The notes under the pieces: model-generated | What the model was told of the DNA's origin: nothing | Database searches by the model: none | What the model saw: the letters and a program-made list of their open reading frames with translations, nothing else | Shown here: in pieces, positions 13,901 through 25,566 of the stretch | Numbering within the stretch: position 1 is the first letter of the stretch | Layout: each line of letters starts with the position of its first letter | Position numbers and translations under genes: made by a program | Assembly (NCBI GenBank): GCA_019633425.1 | Contig: WSUB01000098.1 | Span: 1 to 64,000, forward strand | Reading direction: 5' to 3' | From: Tulasnella sp. 424 | Lineage: Eukaryota > Basidiomycota > Agaricomycetes > Cantharellales > Tulasnellaceae | Length of the DNA stretch: 64,000 nt

Positions 13901-15721
13901 TTCATCTGAGATGGGACGTGAGGACTCGTAAAAGCCCTCATACTCGGGCTCTAATCGGTCATGAGGGGACGTTGAAGATAGAGCAGCGAACAAGGCCGTT
14001 TGCCTGTCGACTTTACTATCTGCCGGGGATACTGGCATCATCAAGTTGGGTTGCTCGCCGAAGTCATCAGTCGAACCGAATGGGTGATCCAGAGAAGGGG
14101 TAGGAATGGATGATTGGTAGTCATTCACGGGTCCGATTTCTTGTGGAGTCTGCTCAAAGGCGAACCCAAGGCCCAACTTGTCAAACAATCCACGAAGAGC
14201 ATGACTACGCTCTTTGGGAGACGCGTCAACCTGCTTTACTTCAGTGTTCCTTCGTGACCGGTTGGGTTTCTTATCCGTCCTGGCCTCCGACTCTGTGCTG
14301 AGAATCCCACGCCGGGGAGTAGTGTCGAGCACGGTCGTGGTAGGGGAGGGTGAAGAGGACGGGAAGGTTTGGGACTGAAGAGGGCGCGCAGAGCGAGGAG
14401 TCAGTAACTCTGGCTTTGGCGCGCCAGCGGTAAACGCCCGGCTCGACAATTGTGGTGTCCGAGGTTGACTGGCAGGAGAATCGGGTGGCCTAGTCGAGCG
14501 TGCTGTAGCACCAGATGTGTCGGGGACGGAACGGGAGGCCTTACGCGGATCGTTCACACCATGAGACTTACGTCGTTCCCGCCTATCATCCGAACGATGC
14601 GGTTCCGTTTTAGCTGTTGCCCTGAGCTCGAGGAGCTTTTCCCTTTCGAGTAAACCCGACGATGCGCTGGGACTACGGTGGGCGTTCGTAAGAGGTGATA
14701 ACGGTCCCGATTCGTTGGCTGGTCCTCGTCCGCCTTGTAACTGCGAAGTTTCGAAGGGAAAACGTCGCTGAAACTCGACAGGAGGCGTTTGACGAGGTGT
14801 TGGTGAAAAGCGCGACGATCCCGAGCGGCCGAGGTCATCAGAGCTTTCACCATGGGAATCGGCGTTCACCACCCGGAAGTAACCCAACTTTTGGAGATCT
14901 CGAGGCGGCGATGTGACAGGCTCTGGTGGCAGCAAAGATGGATCGGGAGTGCCGAGTTCCCCTCCGCGAGGAACGGGGACTCGGTGAGAGTATCTGCGTG
15001 GCTCCATTGGTATCACGTTGTCCGTTTCGACCACAGCTCGCCTTGATGACTTCAACGGAACGCTGCTCGACGCAGTGGGCCTAGAGGGTCGCGGAGACGG
15101 CGAATCATCGCTGAAGCCATTTGGTTCTTGGATAGAGACAGGCAAGCGAAAGTCGAGTTTCGGGGGAACAGGGGACTCTGACTCGGAGTCCTGAAGCTCT
15201 GAAGGCTCTCGTCGAGACTTTGATTTCGACCTCGCTCTAGACGCAGAAGTCGGTCCAGGAGAAGGAGGTGGTTTCGGGTCACGTTGGTGGGAGGTCCTCG
15301 CAAAGTATGGCGAGCCGGTTGCTGCATCGTCACCGCGGTTGTCGACAACGGGAGATCTGGTATGAGAGCTCGAGCGCTCTCTGTTAACTCCGACAGCGGT
15401 AGAGGCGTTGAGATAAGACGGAAGTGGAGGGGTTTGTGGAATGTCACCCTGAAGAACGCCCGTGAAGGTATTTGAAGAGTCTCCGTTTCGAAAGCGATCC
15501 AAGATGTTCTGCGCAGGCTGAGCAACAGCTGCGGGCTTTAAGCTTGACCTTCTGGGGCGTACGTCCGGCGACGCCTGGATTGATCTAGGTCGAGGGGTCT
15601 TCCGCTCGGGGACGGGCGTGCCCTGGGCGACTGCTGACGGGAGGGGACTCGTTGGGATAGCGGCAACAAAAGGAGTTACAGGATGAGGAGACGATGCACG
15701 TCTGGCGCGTTTCGAAGACAT
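10948..15721 (-). CDS. Dbl-family Rho guanine nucleotide exchange factor (DH-PH)
   Basis: RhoGEFs load GTP onto Rho/Cdc42-type GTPases at the cell cortex to control polarity and wall growth. The first exon (15721-12578) encodes about 880 disordered Ser/Pro/Arg-rich residues and then the DH domain: RRQEVIWELCNTEQEFVESL, later LSSFLLKPIQRLMKYPLFFK, the conserved alpha-helix next to the GTPase site. A 64-bp intron (12577-12514) interrupts the DH domain, and exon 2 finishes it (RLLELTPRNHPDY). A PH-like region follows, with VPIYAFVFTDLVLLTAP near 11820. A 54-bp GT-AG segment (11645-11592) is probably a further, in-frame intron. Length is about 1,551 aa with it removed. The ATG at 15721 is chosen because the codon two places upstream is only GTG. 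Which Rho protein it serves cannot be told. Confidence 0.9.
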
Positions 15722-16975
15722 CCTCACAACCTGCGGGAGGCGGAAGCGTCGAGAGGTGAGACACTTTCTAACGTTCGAGTTTCAACTAGCGACCAACCTG
15801 GAGCTACTGCGTCAAAAACCACTTTGAAATGGGTAATGTTTCAGTTTCTGTGCGATTTCCGTTGGCCTTGCTGATCGTAGGACGTGCTAGATCCTAAGGA
15901 GAGTCGAGGAGGGGAGTGAGAGGGAGGAGAGCAAAAGCCTAACCAGGACTGGAAGAGAAGGGAGAATATTCGCTGTGGTTGTTGATTGCCAGACTCTCCG
16001 TCTTGTTTACCTCCTCCATGGCTCTATTCAGTCCTTGCAGTCCGGTCCAGAATGTCATAGAGAAACGGAGGAACTTGGAATCCCGTGGTTCCTCAAACTC
16101 TACCATTCCCGCGCCGCGGCTCTCTCATCAAGCCTCGCCTCACAAACCCGACAGACCGGTCCAGTTCCTGTACGCTAAACTCATGTTACTTGTTATTTTA
16201 AGAAACATGACTGCCGCTGTGTCTAACTATCGACTTGCGACCTCGTCGGGCGATTTTTAAACCGACTCGGCCCTCTCCCCCCCCCGTGTCGAGTTTTCGA
16301 TCCCAGATTCCAAACCGCCGTTTTGAGTCATGAAACCCCTATGTGTAGGACATGAAATATGAATCTGTTGGAAAGCGGAAGTCGCTCGTCATGATCATGG
16401 ATCTGCAGACTGTTGATGAGCGTTTTTGGCTGAGGTTGTCGTACACACGAGGACAGCGCTCTACCAAAACGATTTCATCGCCTTGCCCACTTTGTCCAGA
16501 CTCTTTAATGTTTGGCGTACAAAAAAGGCTAAGCTTTGCCACAATACTTTGCCTGCCTTGTTTCGGGCTTTCGTCCTCCCGACCACGTACGAACGAAGAG
16601 GAAAATCTAGACGCAACGAACCAAGGGCAAAGCTCGATGACCCCAATATTCCCATTTAGATGAGCACTCGTTTAAGCGAAAATACTAAATATCTTAGTCA
16701 CAAAACAGAAGCAACTGCAAAGAGCTTAGAGTTTCAGTGGCGTAAGTTCGCCCAGGAACGAGTTGAACAGCATCTGATCGGCGTGGCCACAAAGTCAACA
16801 AAGAGTGTTACCCCAGATCACATTTTGTCCTCATACCCAAAACCCATCACCATTGAGCTTGACTCATCGTTTGTCCATCTCCTGCTTGCTCCCAGCGATC
16901 TTGCCAGCCGTATAAAACCTGACCGCCCTTCCGCTGACCAGATGTCGTCCTACCCTCATACATACATCAAGCAAA
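15722..16975. promoter_or_regulatory. Intergenic region between the RhoGEF and the first MSP-kinase gene
   Basis: No gene is supported. The left part is the 5' flank of the RhoGEF gene. Near the right end a TATAAAA element at 16911-16917 lies 59 bp upstream of the ATG at 16976, well placed to be the core promoter of that gene. A C-run occurs near 16280. Confidence 0.5.
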
Positions 16976-19050
16976 ATGTCAACCTGCCTAGAGTTCCATC
17001 CTTCAAACCTTATAGCTATAGGTACTGCTTTCCATATCCTGATTGAGAACCTCGTTGACAGGGATTTCGTCTAGCGTCGCCTAATCGCAAGAAACCGCTG
17101 GAATTGACGTTGACAAACACTTTGGCCAGTCACCCACTGGTATTTCGGGCTTGTATCGAGAAGCAACCGTCTTGTTTCCAGATTTCCTTGCCAAACGGAT
17201 ATGGAACAGCTCTTCACGCGGTAACAAGCCGCGATAAGAGGGACAAAGTAGTCTACACTTTCCGGCCGGAAACACTTCTAGGTGGGTACTATGTTGCCGT
17301 GTCTGGGATATCCAACGCCACGATGCTCACGTTTCTTTTTCCTGGACTTCCGCACCACGCGTAGTCGAGCGCACCGAACATGAGGAGCCCCTGGACTCGA
17401 GTCGTGATACCAACGCTGTGGTGATCGACTGGTGTACTATCTTACCTACCGAAGTCGATAAGTTTGTTGGAACAAAGCAGGAATCTATGGTAAATTCGAT
17501 CGGAAAGCATTATACCATAAACTCACTTAGACTCCTCCACAGTGGAAGAAGGCATGGAATCGAGCAACAACCCACAATTCCCTGTCCAGAGGCACCTTTC
17601 GTGTCCCAATCGAGATATTCAACCCGAATATCTCCATTAATCCGATAGGTGAGTATTTTTATTGAATGGTTGAGCTAACGATCTCACAGGTATTTCCCGT
17701 CCGCAGAGACCTGGAAAGACCGCCGTCGTTGGACAAACTTCACTTATAGACCTGGCGTAGAAGACAAAGCAGCCGTTTTCAAACCTCAAACCTTCAAGCA
17801 GTATGCGGATGGCTTCTTTATGCGTCTTTGGGACTGCAAGATGGTGATCGGAGAAAGAAGTGACGAGGAGGATGTGAAGAAGGTGTGGCTGCTCTACGCC
17901 GCCATAGATCCCGTACCTTGAAGGCTCACAGTTCGGTCATTTCAGGTCGTCGTTAAGGAAATGCGAATCGTCAGTAGAAGTAGCGGTATTACCCTCGATA
18001 TGGAACGCATTCGGAAGGTGAGCGGCTTCCTTCGCCTTCTGATGGGAAAGGGCCTTCGTTTGACACGCCTGCTAGCGAGCGAAACGAAACTTCCAAGTCT
18101 GGATGAAGTTGGATCACGAAAACGTTGATTCTATCCTAGGAGAAATCCTGCACCCTGAGATCTGCATAATGACCCCGCGGTACGAGTGCGGAGACGTTTT
18201 GGACTACCTTCGGACCCAGCAAAGGACTTCCTCGAGCTGGAAAGACAAACGGGAGACTCGAGTTAGGCTGGTATGAAATTCAAATTTTGGGAGCTATATG
18301 TATTAAATGCTGAATTGTCTTGGGACTAGATTAAAGAGGTTACATTCGGCCTTGAATATCTTCACTCTCAGGAGGTCGTTCATGGAGATTTACACCACGT
18401 AGGTCCAGCTGGATGGTTCCTGGCACGTCATAACTAAACTTCAAAATTTCACTCCCCATAGGTCCATGTCTTTATTGATCAGGATGGACGTGTTAAAATT
18501 GCAAACTACGGATTGGCGGGGATACTTGCGAAGGAGCAACTTGACCGTCCTTGGATCGGTTCCCCCGCACGTTACCTGACTCCGGAATATGTCATGGCTA
18601 ACGCACCTCCCACAAAGCACAGCGACGTCTACAGATACGGGCTTCTCATATTAGAGGCGAGTTTCTCGACGTATCTTTCCAGCCGCGTCGCTATTAACAT
18701 CGGATCACCAGATTGCAGCTGGCGAGACTGCTTTCAGTGGGCTCTTCCCGGGCCCAGCCGAGATGACTAGGGATATGGTTGACGAGACACACCTTCCGAA
18801 GCCGGCAAAGTTTAGGCGTACCCTAAAGGAAACCGGCCCTTTCTGGAACATCTTTCATCGGTGTTGCGCGTCCCTTCCTGGGGAGCGGCCCTCGATCCAG
18901 ACCATATCGCAACAGATCCATGTCATCTCTTTTCTAGAGGAGGTTTACCAGGGGCCTCGTAAGGGAGAGGTACTCAAAGACAATGCACTCAGTGAGAAGG
19001 CAGAGGAGGGAATAAAGGACGAAGGTCCGAACAGACAAGAGAAACCATAG
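16976..19050 (+). CDS. MSP-like domain fused to a kinase-fold domain, divergent member A (apparent pseudokinase)
   Basis: Ten exons (16976-17021, 17075-17281, 17365-17489, 17543-17648, 17707-17882, 17946-18017, 18076-18270, 18330-18398, 18462-18656, 18712-19050) join in frame to 509 aa with the same intron positions as the three genes downstream. Residues 1 to about 110 resemble a VAP/MSP beta-sandwich (KPLELTLTNT, PLVFRACIE, FQISLPNGYG). The kinase part keeps the beta-3 lysine (VVVKEMR) and HGDL, but the metal-binding DFG is NYG (VKIANYGLAG) and APE is TPE, so catalysis is doubtful. The last intron starts with GC (GAG|gcgagt). The C-terminus carries about 40 extra Lys/Glu-rich residues. It is much more diverged than members B-D and not part of their recent duplication. 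The frame is intact throughout, so it is a gene and not a relic. Confidence 0.85.
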
Positions 19051-19900
19051 GAGAGGCGTATAAGGACGAAGATAGGAACGAGAAAGATGAGAGCTAAGGA
19101 GCGGAAAACTAGTCGTCAGGGAGGAAGAAAAAGAAAGCATCCGCATTCGTTGACCGATTGAGGTTGCGTCCTTCGTTTGCGCTGTAATAGTTAACCAAAT
19201 ATATCAAGAACACATTTGAGTAAACTTCATCCGGTCAGTTCTGTCAAATAAGGCCGCCGCTCCCAGGCACCGCTCTTACTCTCTTACCGTTGCTTGGCTG
19301 ACAGCAGCAATCGTGAGAGCAGTTGAGTCTGACTCAAGAGGCTGTGCAGCGGGGCTGAATCTCTCACCTGGTGCGTCATGTTTAGAGACAACAGTGAACA
19401 GCACAAGAGCTCGCTACGCTGAGGTAGATCCGTAGTCTAAGTTATCGAGTCCCAGTCTCATGGCAACGGCAAGCATTCTTGCACGGGAGTACTATATAGC
19501 AGCCGGTTGCTTCTCCAGAGGTTCGGGTCGGTGACGCCCAGCACCGAAAGCCTACATACACCATATTCAAGTCCTCTAGCACAATCCCCATCACGTAGCT
19601 TAGTGTGGTTGCCAAACATTTAACAATGGTATGGTGATGACGGATTCTGGGATCTGCCAGTATGGTGCAGTGCCAAACAAAGGGGATGCGCGCCGTTGTC
19701 AGGCTCCTCGAGAACCCCCAGCTTTAGCGATTCTTCTGCAAAGCGGACACGCACTGCACCCACGACGCACAAGTGTACGGGGAACTCTAATGGGATTGTG
19801 ACTACTCTCTCCGACCGACCTTTATTAATGGAGGTTTTGATTTTTTTAATGTCTGATCAGCATCTCAATCCTTCTCTCTCACCTCCCCACCGTACTCGCA
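19051..19900. other. Spacer and promoter region upstream of kinase B
   Basis: No gene is visible. From 19491 onward (ACTATATAGC...) the sequence is shared with the regions before kinases C and D, so the duplicated unit starts here and carries its own upstream sequence. The part before 19491 has no counterpart elsewhere in the window and no ERG25 fragment. Confidence 0.6.
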
Positions 19901-21916
19901 ATGGCCACGATCACAGTGGATCCTTCAACACTAACTTTTTCCGGTTTGTATTTCTCATTCACGATTGCTTTCTGTTCACGATTGCTTTCTGTTCACCGAC
20001 ATCCACCGATCCTCGACCGCATAGCACCATTCACGGGTGAAAAGGCTGTTCGAAAGGTGCAACTAACCAATAGAATGAGACGAACTCCTATCATATTTCA
20101 AGCCAGGATAGACTGTAGTCAGCCTGAGTTCTCCGTATTGCTTCCTGTCGGTTACGGGACAATCCTTCCTGAGCAGACCGTCGAGGTGTCTAGTAAGAGC
20201 TCCTAAGCGGAGGGTTGTCCTTGCTCCTATTGAGCTGTTCTCTTTATTAGTTAAACGCGTCGCTGAGACCGCTCCGGCGGTTCGTGATGGCACCTATGCA
20301 ACAGTCAAATTCTATTGGCGAGTCCTCCTCGAGAACGAACTTCGTTCTCTGTCAAGTGCGAATTATCAGACTCTCAAGCAGCTGGTGAGTAACTCAAGAC
20401 CTTAGGTATGTGTCTGAGATTCGACCTTACCATATCTTCGCACTTGCGCAGTGGGATGTCGCGGGAGCAAGAGCCAAAGCGCAAGGGTCCGCGAACGGCA
20501 TCGCCACTGTAGCAATCAGTATGTTCCATACAGGCATCAAGCAACGTCCTTACAGTCAGTCTTCTCCGCTCAAAGTAGCAATACTTAGTTATCCTGAAAC
20601 GCTTTTATTTCTAGCTACATGGAAAGATCCAAGAGAATGGACTTCCTTCACGTACCGACGACCGGGCGTAGAGAACAGAGCGGCATTTTTCAAGCCTCAG
20701 AAGTCGTCTCCAACTACGGGTGGAGCGTTTGGATCCCTATGGAAGTGCGTCATGAAGTTCGAACGAGACAATACGGTCTATACGGTGAGACGATCCGAAA
20801 TCCGCTGGCATGCTTGTTGTGCGCTTAACGCTTACGCCACGACGGGGTTAGATGGCCCTCAAGGAAATCAAACTGAGCGGAGCCGTGTTGCAGGTCCCCA
20901 TTGACCGTAAGAAAATTCTGACTGTATGTGGTCTTCTTACTCAGTATCTTCTAACCGACTTTACTGACTGAAGTCACTGAACCTCTTGAATGGCTCGTTT
21001 CCAGCGCGCCGAAAAGGAGCTCAACATTTGGAGACAGCTCAACCACCCCAACATCGGTTCGGTAATCGGGTGGCTTCTAGAGCCTACCGTATGTATCATG
21101 GCGCCATGGTACCCAAATGGCGATGTTTTGTCCTTCGTACAGGCACAGAAAGCCAGGCCAATTGGTGATCAGCGAATGGACAGGTGGCGACTGGTAAGTG
21201 CAGGGTCCCATAGCGTTTGCTTATCGTTTCTCATATAGTATTCTCTTGCAGGTCAAAGAGATTACCAATGGAATGTATTACCTCCACTCTAGGAATGTGG
21301 TCCACGGGGACTTGCGACATGTAAGCCTGCCGAGGAAACAAGGAATCGCCATTCCATGATCCTGAAAGATCATTGTGAACAGGACCAGGTCCTAGTTGAC
21401 GATTATGGACACGCCAAAATCGTTGACTTTGGGCTGTCGAAAGTGATCGAAGAAGGGGTTGACATCAAGATCACTACAAGCATTCGACGGATGGGGGTAT
21501 ATGAGTATATGGCTCCAGAACTCCTCTTACAGACACCGCCGCGATTGAAAGCAAGCGATGTCTATGCTTTTGGTCTCCTGATACTTGAGGTGCCTGCTTT
21601 CTCTCATTTTACGTGCTGCTCACCTCGCACCTTGTTTTCTAACCCACACGGCCATCACTTCCTGTAGGTTGCGGTCGCCCGCGTTGCGTTCAACGGTTTA
21701 ACACCAGGCCCCGCCCAGGTAGTGCGAAAAATCGTTCAGAAGACGCATCTCCCAGGACCTGCAAACTTCAAGCACGTTTTACTGGAAAGGAGTATTTTTT
21801 GGGACACCTTCAACCAATGCACAGCCGATTTGCCCAAGGACCGGCCCCCAATGTCGACGGTCATCCGGCAACTTGACGCGATTCAGTTACCGCTCGACTA
21901 CATCTATAGGCGGTAA
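19901..21916 (+). CDS. MSP-like domain fused to a protein kinase, member B
   Basis: Ten exons (19901-19943, 20025-20192, 20251-20384, 20452-20554, 20615-20784, 20852-20923, 21005-21193, 21252-21320, 21383-21589, 21668-21916) join in frame to 467 aa. Residues 1 to about 100 match the VAP/MSP fold in order and spacing: ITVDPSTLTFSAPFTGEK, KVQLTNR, PIIFQARID, LLPVGYGTILPEQTVEVS. There is no membrane anchor. A linker of about 90 aa follows, then a kinase domain: GGAFGSLWKC glycine loop, MALKEIK lysine, RAEKELNIW helix C, VVHGDLRH, VDFGLS, and MAPELLLQTPPR. The HGDL...DFG style is typical of the TKL-like kinases expanded in Agaricomycetes. The catalytic-loop Asn that binds Mg is Gln (HGDLRHDQVLVD). 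Substrate and role are unknown. Confidence 0.9.
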
Positions 21917-22747
21917 TCGAGTGATAGGAACGCAAGACTCGCCAAGTTCGCGCAGTGGATAGTAAAGCTATAGAATAAGAACGAGCAGGTGTTATAATAT
22001 AATACTATTTCTATATGCGTACTAATAATGTATAACAGTAGGTGGGCACCGAGAGCGGTCCCATGACGCGTTGAATATTATGATGCGAGGGCGCTTTGGA
22101 CGTTGTAATCGACTAGAACATGATGGAAGAGCGTTATTGAGTTCGACGGTGCAATGGGTGAGAGGGACGAGTTGGGTACATTCCCATTGCTGAGCGGCGG
22201 TTGGGATTTTGTTCTAGCAACGCCTCGGCATTAGTAGAAATCCATCTCAAAAAAACCCTACAAGACATTGCTTGAAGGTTGCAACTTCCATTGTCGGGTG
22301 CACCGGATTACTATATAGCAGCCGGTTGCTTCTCCAGAGGTTTAGGTCGTTGACGCCCAGCACCGAAAGCCTACATACAGCACATTCAAGCCTTCTGGCA
22401 CAATCCCCGTCACGTAGCTTAGTGTGGTTGCCAAACATTTAACAATGGTATAATGAAACCACGTACAGAGGCTGGTGGTGACGGATTCTGGGAGCCGCCA
22501 GTATGATGCAGGCCAAACAAAGGGAATGCGGCCGTTGAGGGCCGTTGTCAGGCTCCTCGAAACCCCCCAGCTTTAGCGATTCTTCTGCGAAGCGGACATG
22601 AACCGCATCCACGAGGCACAAGTGTACGGGGGACTCTAGGGGGATTGTGACTATTCTCTCCGACCGACCTTTATCAATGGAGGTTTGATTTCTTCCTTTC
22701 TGATCAGCATCTCAATCCCTCTCTCTCACCTCCGCACCGTACCCGCA
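21917..22747. other. Spacer between kinases B and C, containing an ERG25 fragment
   Basis: It holds the 3' flank of kinase B, the decayed ERG25 piece (separate entry), and from 22310 the duplicated upstream region of kinase C. No other gene is visible. Confidence 0.7.
22045..22297 (-). pseudogene. ERG25 internal-exon fragment 1 (decayed)
   Basis: This stretch aligns by eye with 28460-28725 inside ERG25: intron 3, exon 3, intron 2 and the start of exon 2. It has lost about 13 bp that covered the exon 3 splice donor, and the flanking exons are absent. It cannot encode a hydroxylase. It marks the junction between duplication units B and C. Confidence 0.85.
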
Positions 22748-24744
22748 ATGGCCACGATCACAGTTAATCCTCCAACACTAATTTTTTCCGGTTTGTATTT
22801 CTCATTCATGATTGCTTTCTGCTCACCGACATCCACCGATCCTCGACCGCATAGCACCATTCACGGGTGAAAAAGCCGTTCGAAAGGTGCAACTAACCAA
22901 TAGAATGAATCGAACTCCTATCATATTTCAAGCCAGGATAGACTCAAGTCAACCCGAGTTCTCCATATTGCTTCCTGCTGGTTACGGGACAATCCTTCCT
23001 GAGCAGACCGTCGAGGTGTCTGGTAAGAGCTCCTAAGCGGAGGGTTGTCTTTGCTCCTATTGAGCTATCCTCTTTATTAGTTAAACGCGTCGCTGAGACT
23101 GCTCCGGCGGTTCGTGATGGCACCTATGCAACAGTCAAATTCTATTGGCGAGTCCTCCTCGAGAACGAACTTCGTTTTCTGTCAGGTGCGAATTATCAGA
23201 CTCTCAAGCAGCTGGTGAGTAACTCAAGGCCATAAGTATGTATGTCCGAGATTCGACCTTACCATATCTTCACACTTGCACAGTGGGATGTCGCGGGAGT
23301 AAGAGCCAAAGCGCAAAGGTCCGGGAACGGCATCACCACTGTAGCAATCGAAATATTCAATACAGGCATCAAGCAACGACCTTACAGTCAGTCTTCTCCG
23401 CTCGAAGCAGCAATACTTAGTTATCCTGAAACGCGTTTATTTCTAGCTACATGGAAAGACCCAAGAGCATGGACTTCCTTCACGTACCGACCGGGCGTAG
23501 AGAACAGAGCGGCATTTTTCAAGCCTCAGAAGCCGTCTCCAACTACGGGTGGAGCGTTTGGATCCCTATGGAAGTGCGACATGAAGTTCGAACGAGACAA
23601 TACGGTCTATACGGTGAGATTATCCGTAATCCGCTGGCGTGTTTGTTGTACACTTAACGCTTACGCCACGACGGGGTTAGGTGGCCCTTAAGGAAATCAG
23701 ACTGAGCGGAGCCGTGTTGCAGGTCCCCATTGACCGTAAGAAAATTCTGACTGTATGTGGCCTTCTTACTCAGTATCTTCTAACCGAATTTACTGACTGG
23801 AGTCACTGAACCTCTTGAATGGCTCGTTTCCAGCGCGCCGAAAAGGAGCTCAACGTCTGGAGACAGCTCCAACACCCCAACATCGGTTCGGTAATCGGGT
23901 GGCTTCTAGAGCCTACCGTATGTCTCATGGCGCCATGGTACCCAAATGGCGATGTTTTGTCCTTCGTACAGGCACAGAAAGCCAGGCCAATTGGTGATCA
24001 GCGAATGGACAGGTGGCGACTGGTAGGTGCAGGGTCCCATAGCATTTGCGTATTGTTTCTTATATAGTACTTTCTTGCAGGTCAGAGAGATTACCGATGG
24101 AATGTATTACCTCCACTCTAGGAATGTGGTCCACGGGGACTTGCGATATGTAAGCCTGCCGAATAAACAAGGAATCGCCATTCCATGATCCTGAACCATC
24201 ATTGTGTACAGGACCAGGTCCTAGTTGACGATTATGGACACGCCAAAATCGTTGACTTTGGGTTGGCGAAAGTGATTGAAGACGGGGTTGACAACAAGAT
24301 CACAACAAGCATTCGACAGAAGGGGCGATACGAGTATATGGCTCCAGAACTCCTCTTACAGACACCGCCGCGATTGAAAGCGAGCGATGTCTACGCTTTC
24401 GGTCTTCTGATACTTGAGGTGCCTGCTTTCTCTCATTTTCCTGCTGCTCACCTCGCACCTTGTTTTCTAACCCACACGGCCATCACTACCTGTAGGTTGC
24501 GGTCGCCCGAGTTGCATTCAACGGTTTAACACCAGGCCCCGCCCAGGTAACGCGAAAAATCGTTGAGAAGAAGCATCTCCCAGGGCCTGCAAACTTCAAG
24601 CACGTTCTACTGGAAAGGAGTGTTTTTTGGGACACCTTCAACCAATGCACCTCCGATTTGCCTAAGCACCGGCCCCCGATGTCAACGGTCGTCCAGCTAC
24701 TTTACGCGATTCAATCACCGCTCGACTACATCTATAGGCGGTAA
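22748..24744 (+). CDS. MSP-like domain fused to a protein kinase, member C
   Basis: Same ten-exon structure as member B, giving about 466 aa (one Arg fewer in the TYRPG segment). The MSP-like part reads ITVNPPTLIFSAPFTGEK to EQTVEVSVKRVAE. The kinase has VALKEIR at the ATP-binding lysine, RAEKELNVWRQL helix C, VVHGDLRY, VDFGLAKVIEDG and MAPELLLQTPPR. As in B, the Mg-binding Asn of the catalytic loop is Gln. All splice sites and the frame are intact, and most differences from B are substitutions, so it looks like a functional recent duplicate. It starts at the ATG aligned with members B and D, preceded by the same conserved leader. Confidence 0.89.
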
Positions 24745-25566
24745 TCGAGTGATAGGAACGCAAGACTCGCCAAGTGAGCGCAGTGGATAGTAAAGCTATA
24801 GAATAAGAACGAGCAGGGGTTATAATATAATACTATTTCTATGTGCGTACTAATAATGTATCACAGACGGTGGGCACTGAGAGCGGTCCCATGACGCGTT
24901 GAATATTATGGTGAGAGGGCGCTTTGGACGCTGCACTCGACTAGAACATGATGGAAGAGCGTTATTGCTCACCTGAGGGAGTTTGACGGAGCAATGGGTG
25001 AGAAGGACGAGTTGGGTACATTCCCATTGCTGAGCGGCGGTTGGATTTTGTTCTAGCAACGCCTCTGCATTAGTCAAAATTCATCTGAATAAAAACTTCC
25101 AATACTTGCTTACAGGTTGCAACTTTCATTGTCGGATGCACGGGATTACTATATAGCAGGTGGATGCTTCTCCAGAGGTTTGGTCGGCGACGCCCAGCAC
25201 CGAAAGCCTACATCCACCACATTCAAGCCCTCTGGCACAATATCCCGTCACGTAACTTAGTGTGATTGCCAAACATTTAACAATAGTATAATGAAATCAC
25301 ACACAGATTCTGGTGGCGGGCTCTGGGAGCGCCACCATGTAGGGCCAAACAAAGGGAATATGGCTGTTGTCAGGCTGCTCTAGAACAATCAGCTTTAGCG
25401 ATTCTTCTGCGAAGCGGACACGAACCGCACCCACGTGACACAAGTGTACGAGGAACTCTAGGGGGACTGTGTACTGTCTCGAAAGACCTTTATTAACGGA
25501 GGTTTGGTTTTTTACTGTCTGATCAGCATCTCAATCCCTCTCTCTCACCTCCCCACCGTACTCGCG
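24745..25566. other. Spacer between kinases C and D, containing an ERG25 fragment
   Basis: 3' flank of kinase C, then the second ERG25 fragment, then from about 25148 the duplicated upstream region of kinase D. No independent gene is visible. Confidence 0.7.
24873..25135 (-). pseudogene. ERG25 internal-exon fragment 2 (decayed)
   Basis: Copy of the same ERG25 segment as the fragment at 22045. Here the exon 3 donor (CAG|gtgagc) is retained, but the coding part has changed residues (HFTVELPQ has become HCSVKLPQ), and exon 1, most of exon 2 and exon 4 are missing. It is non-functional. Confidence 0.85.
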
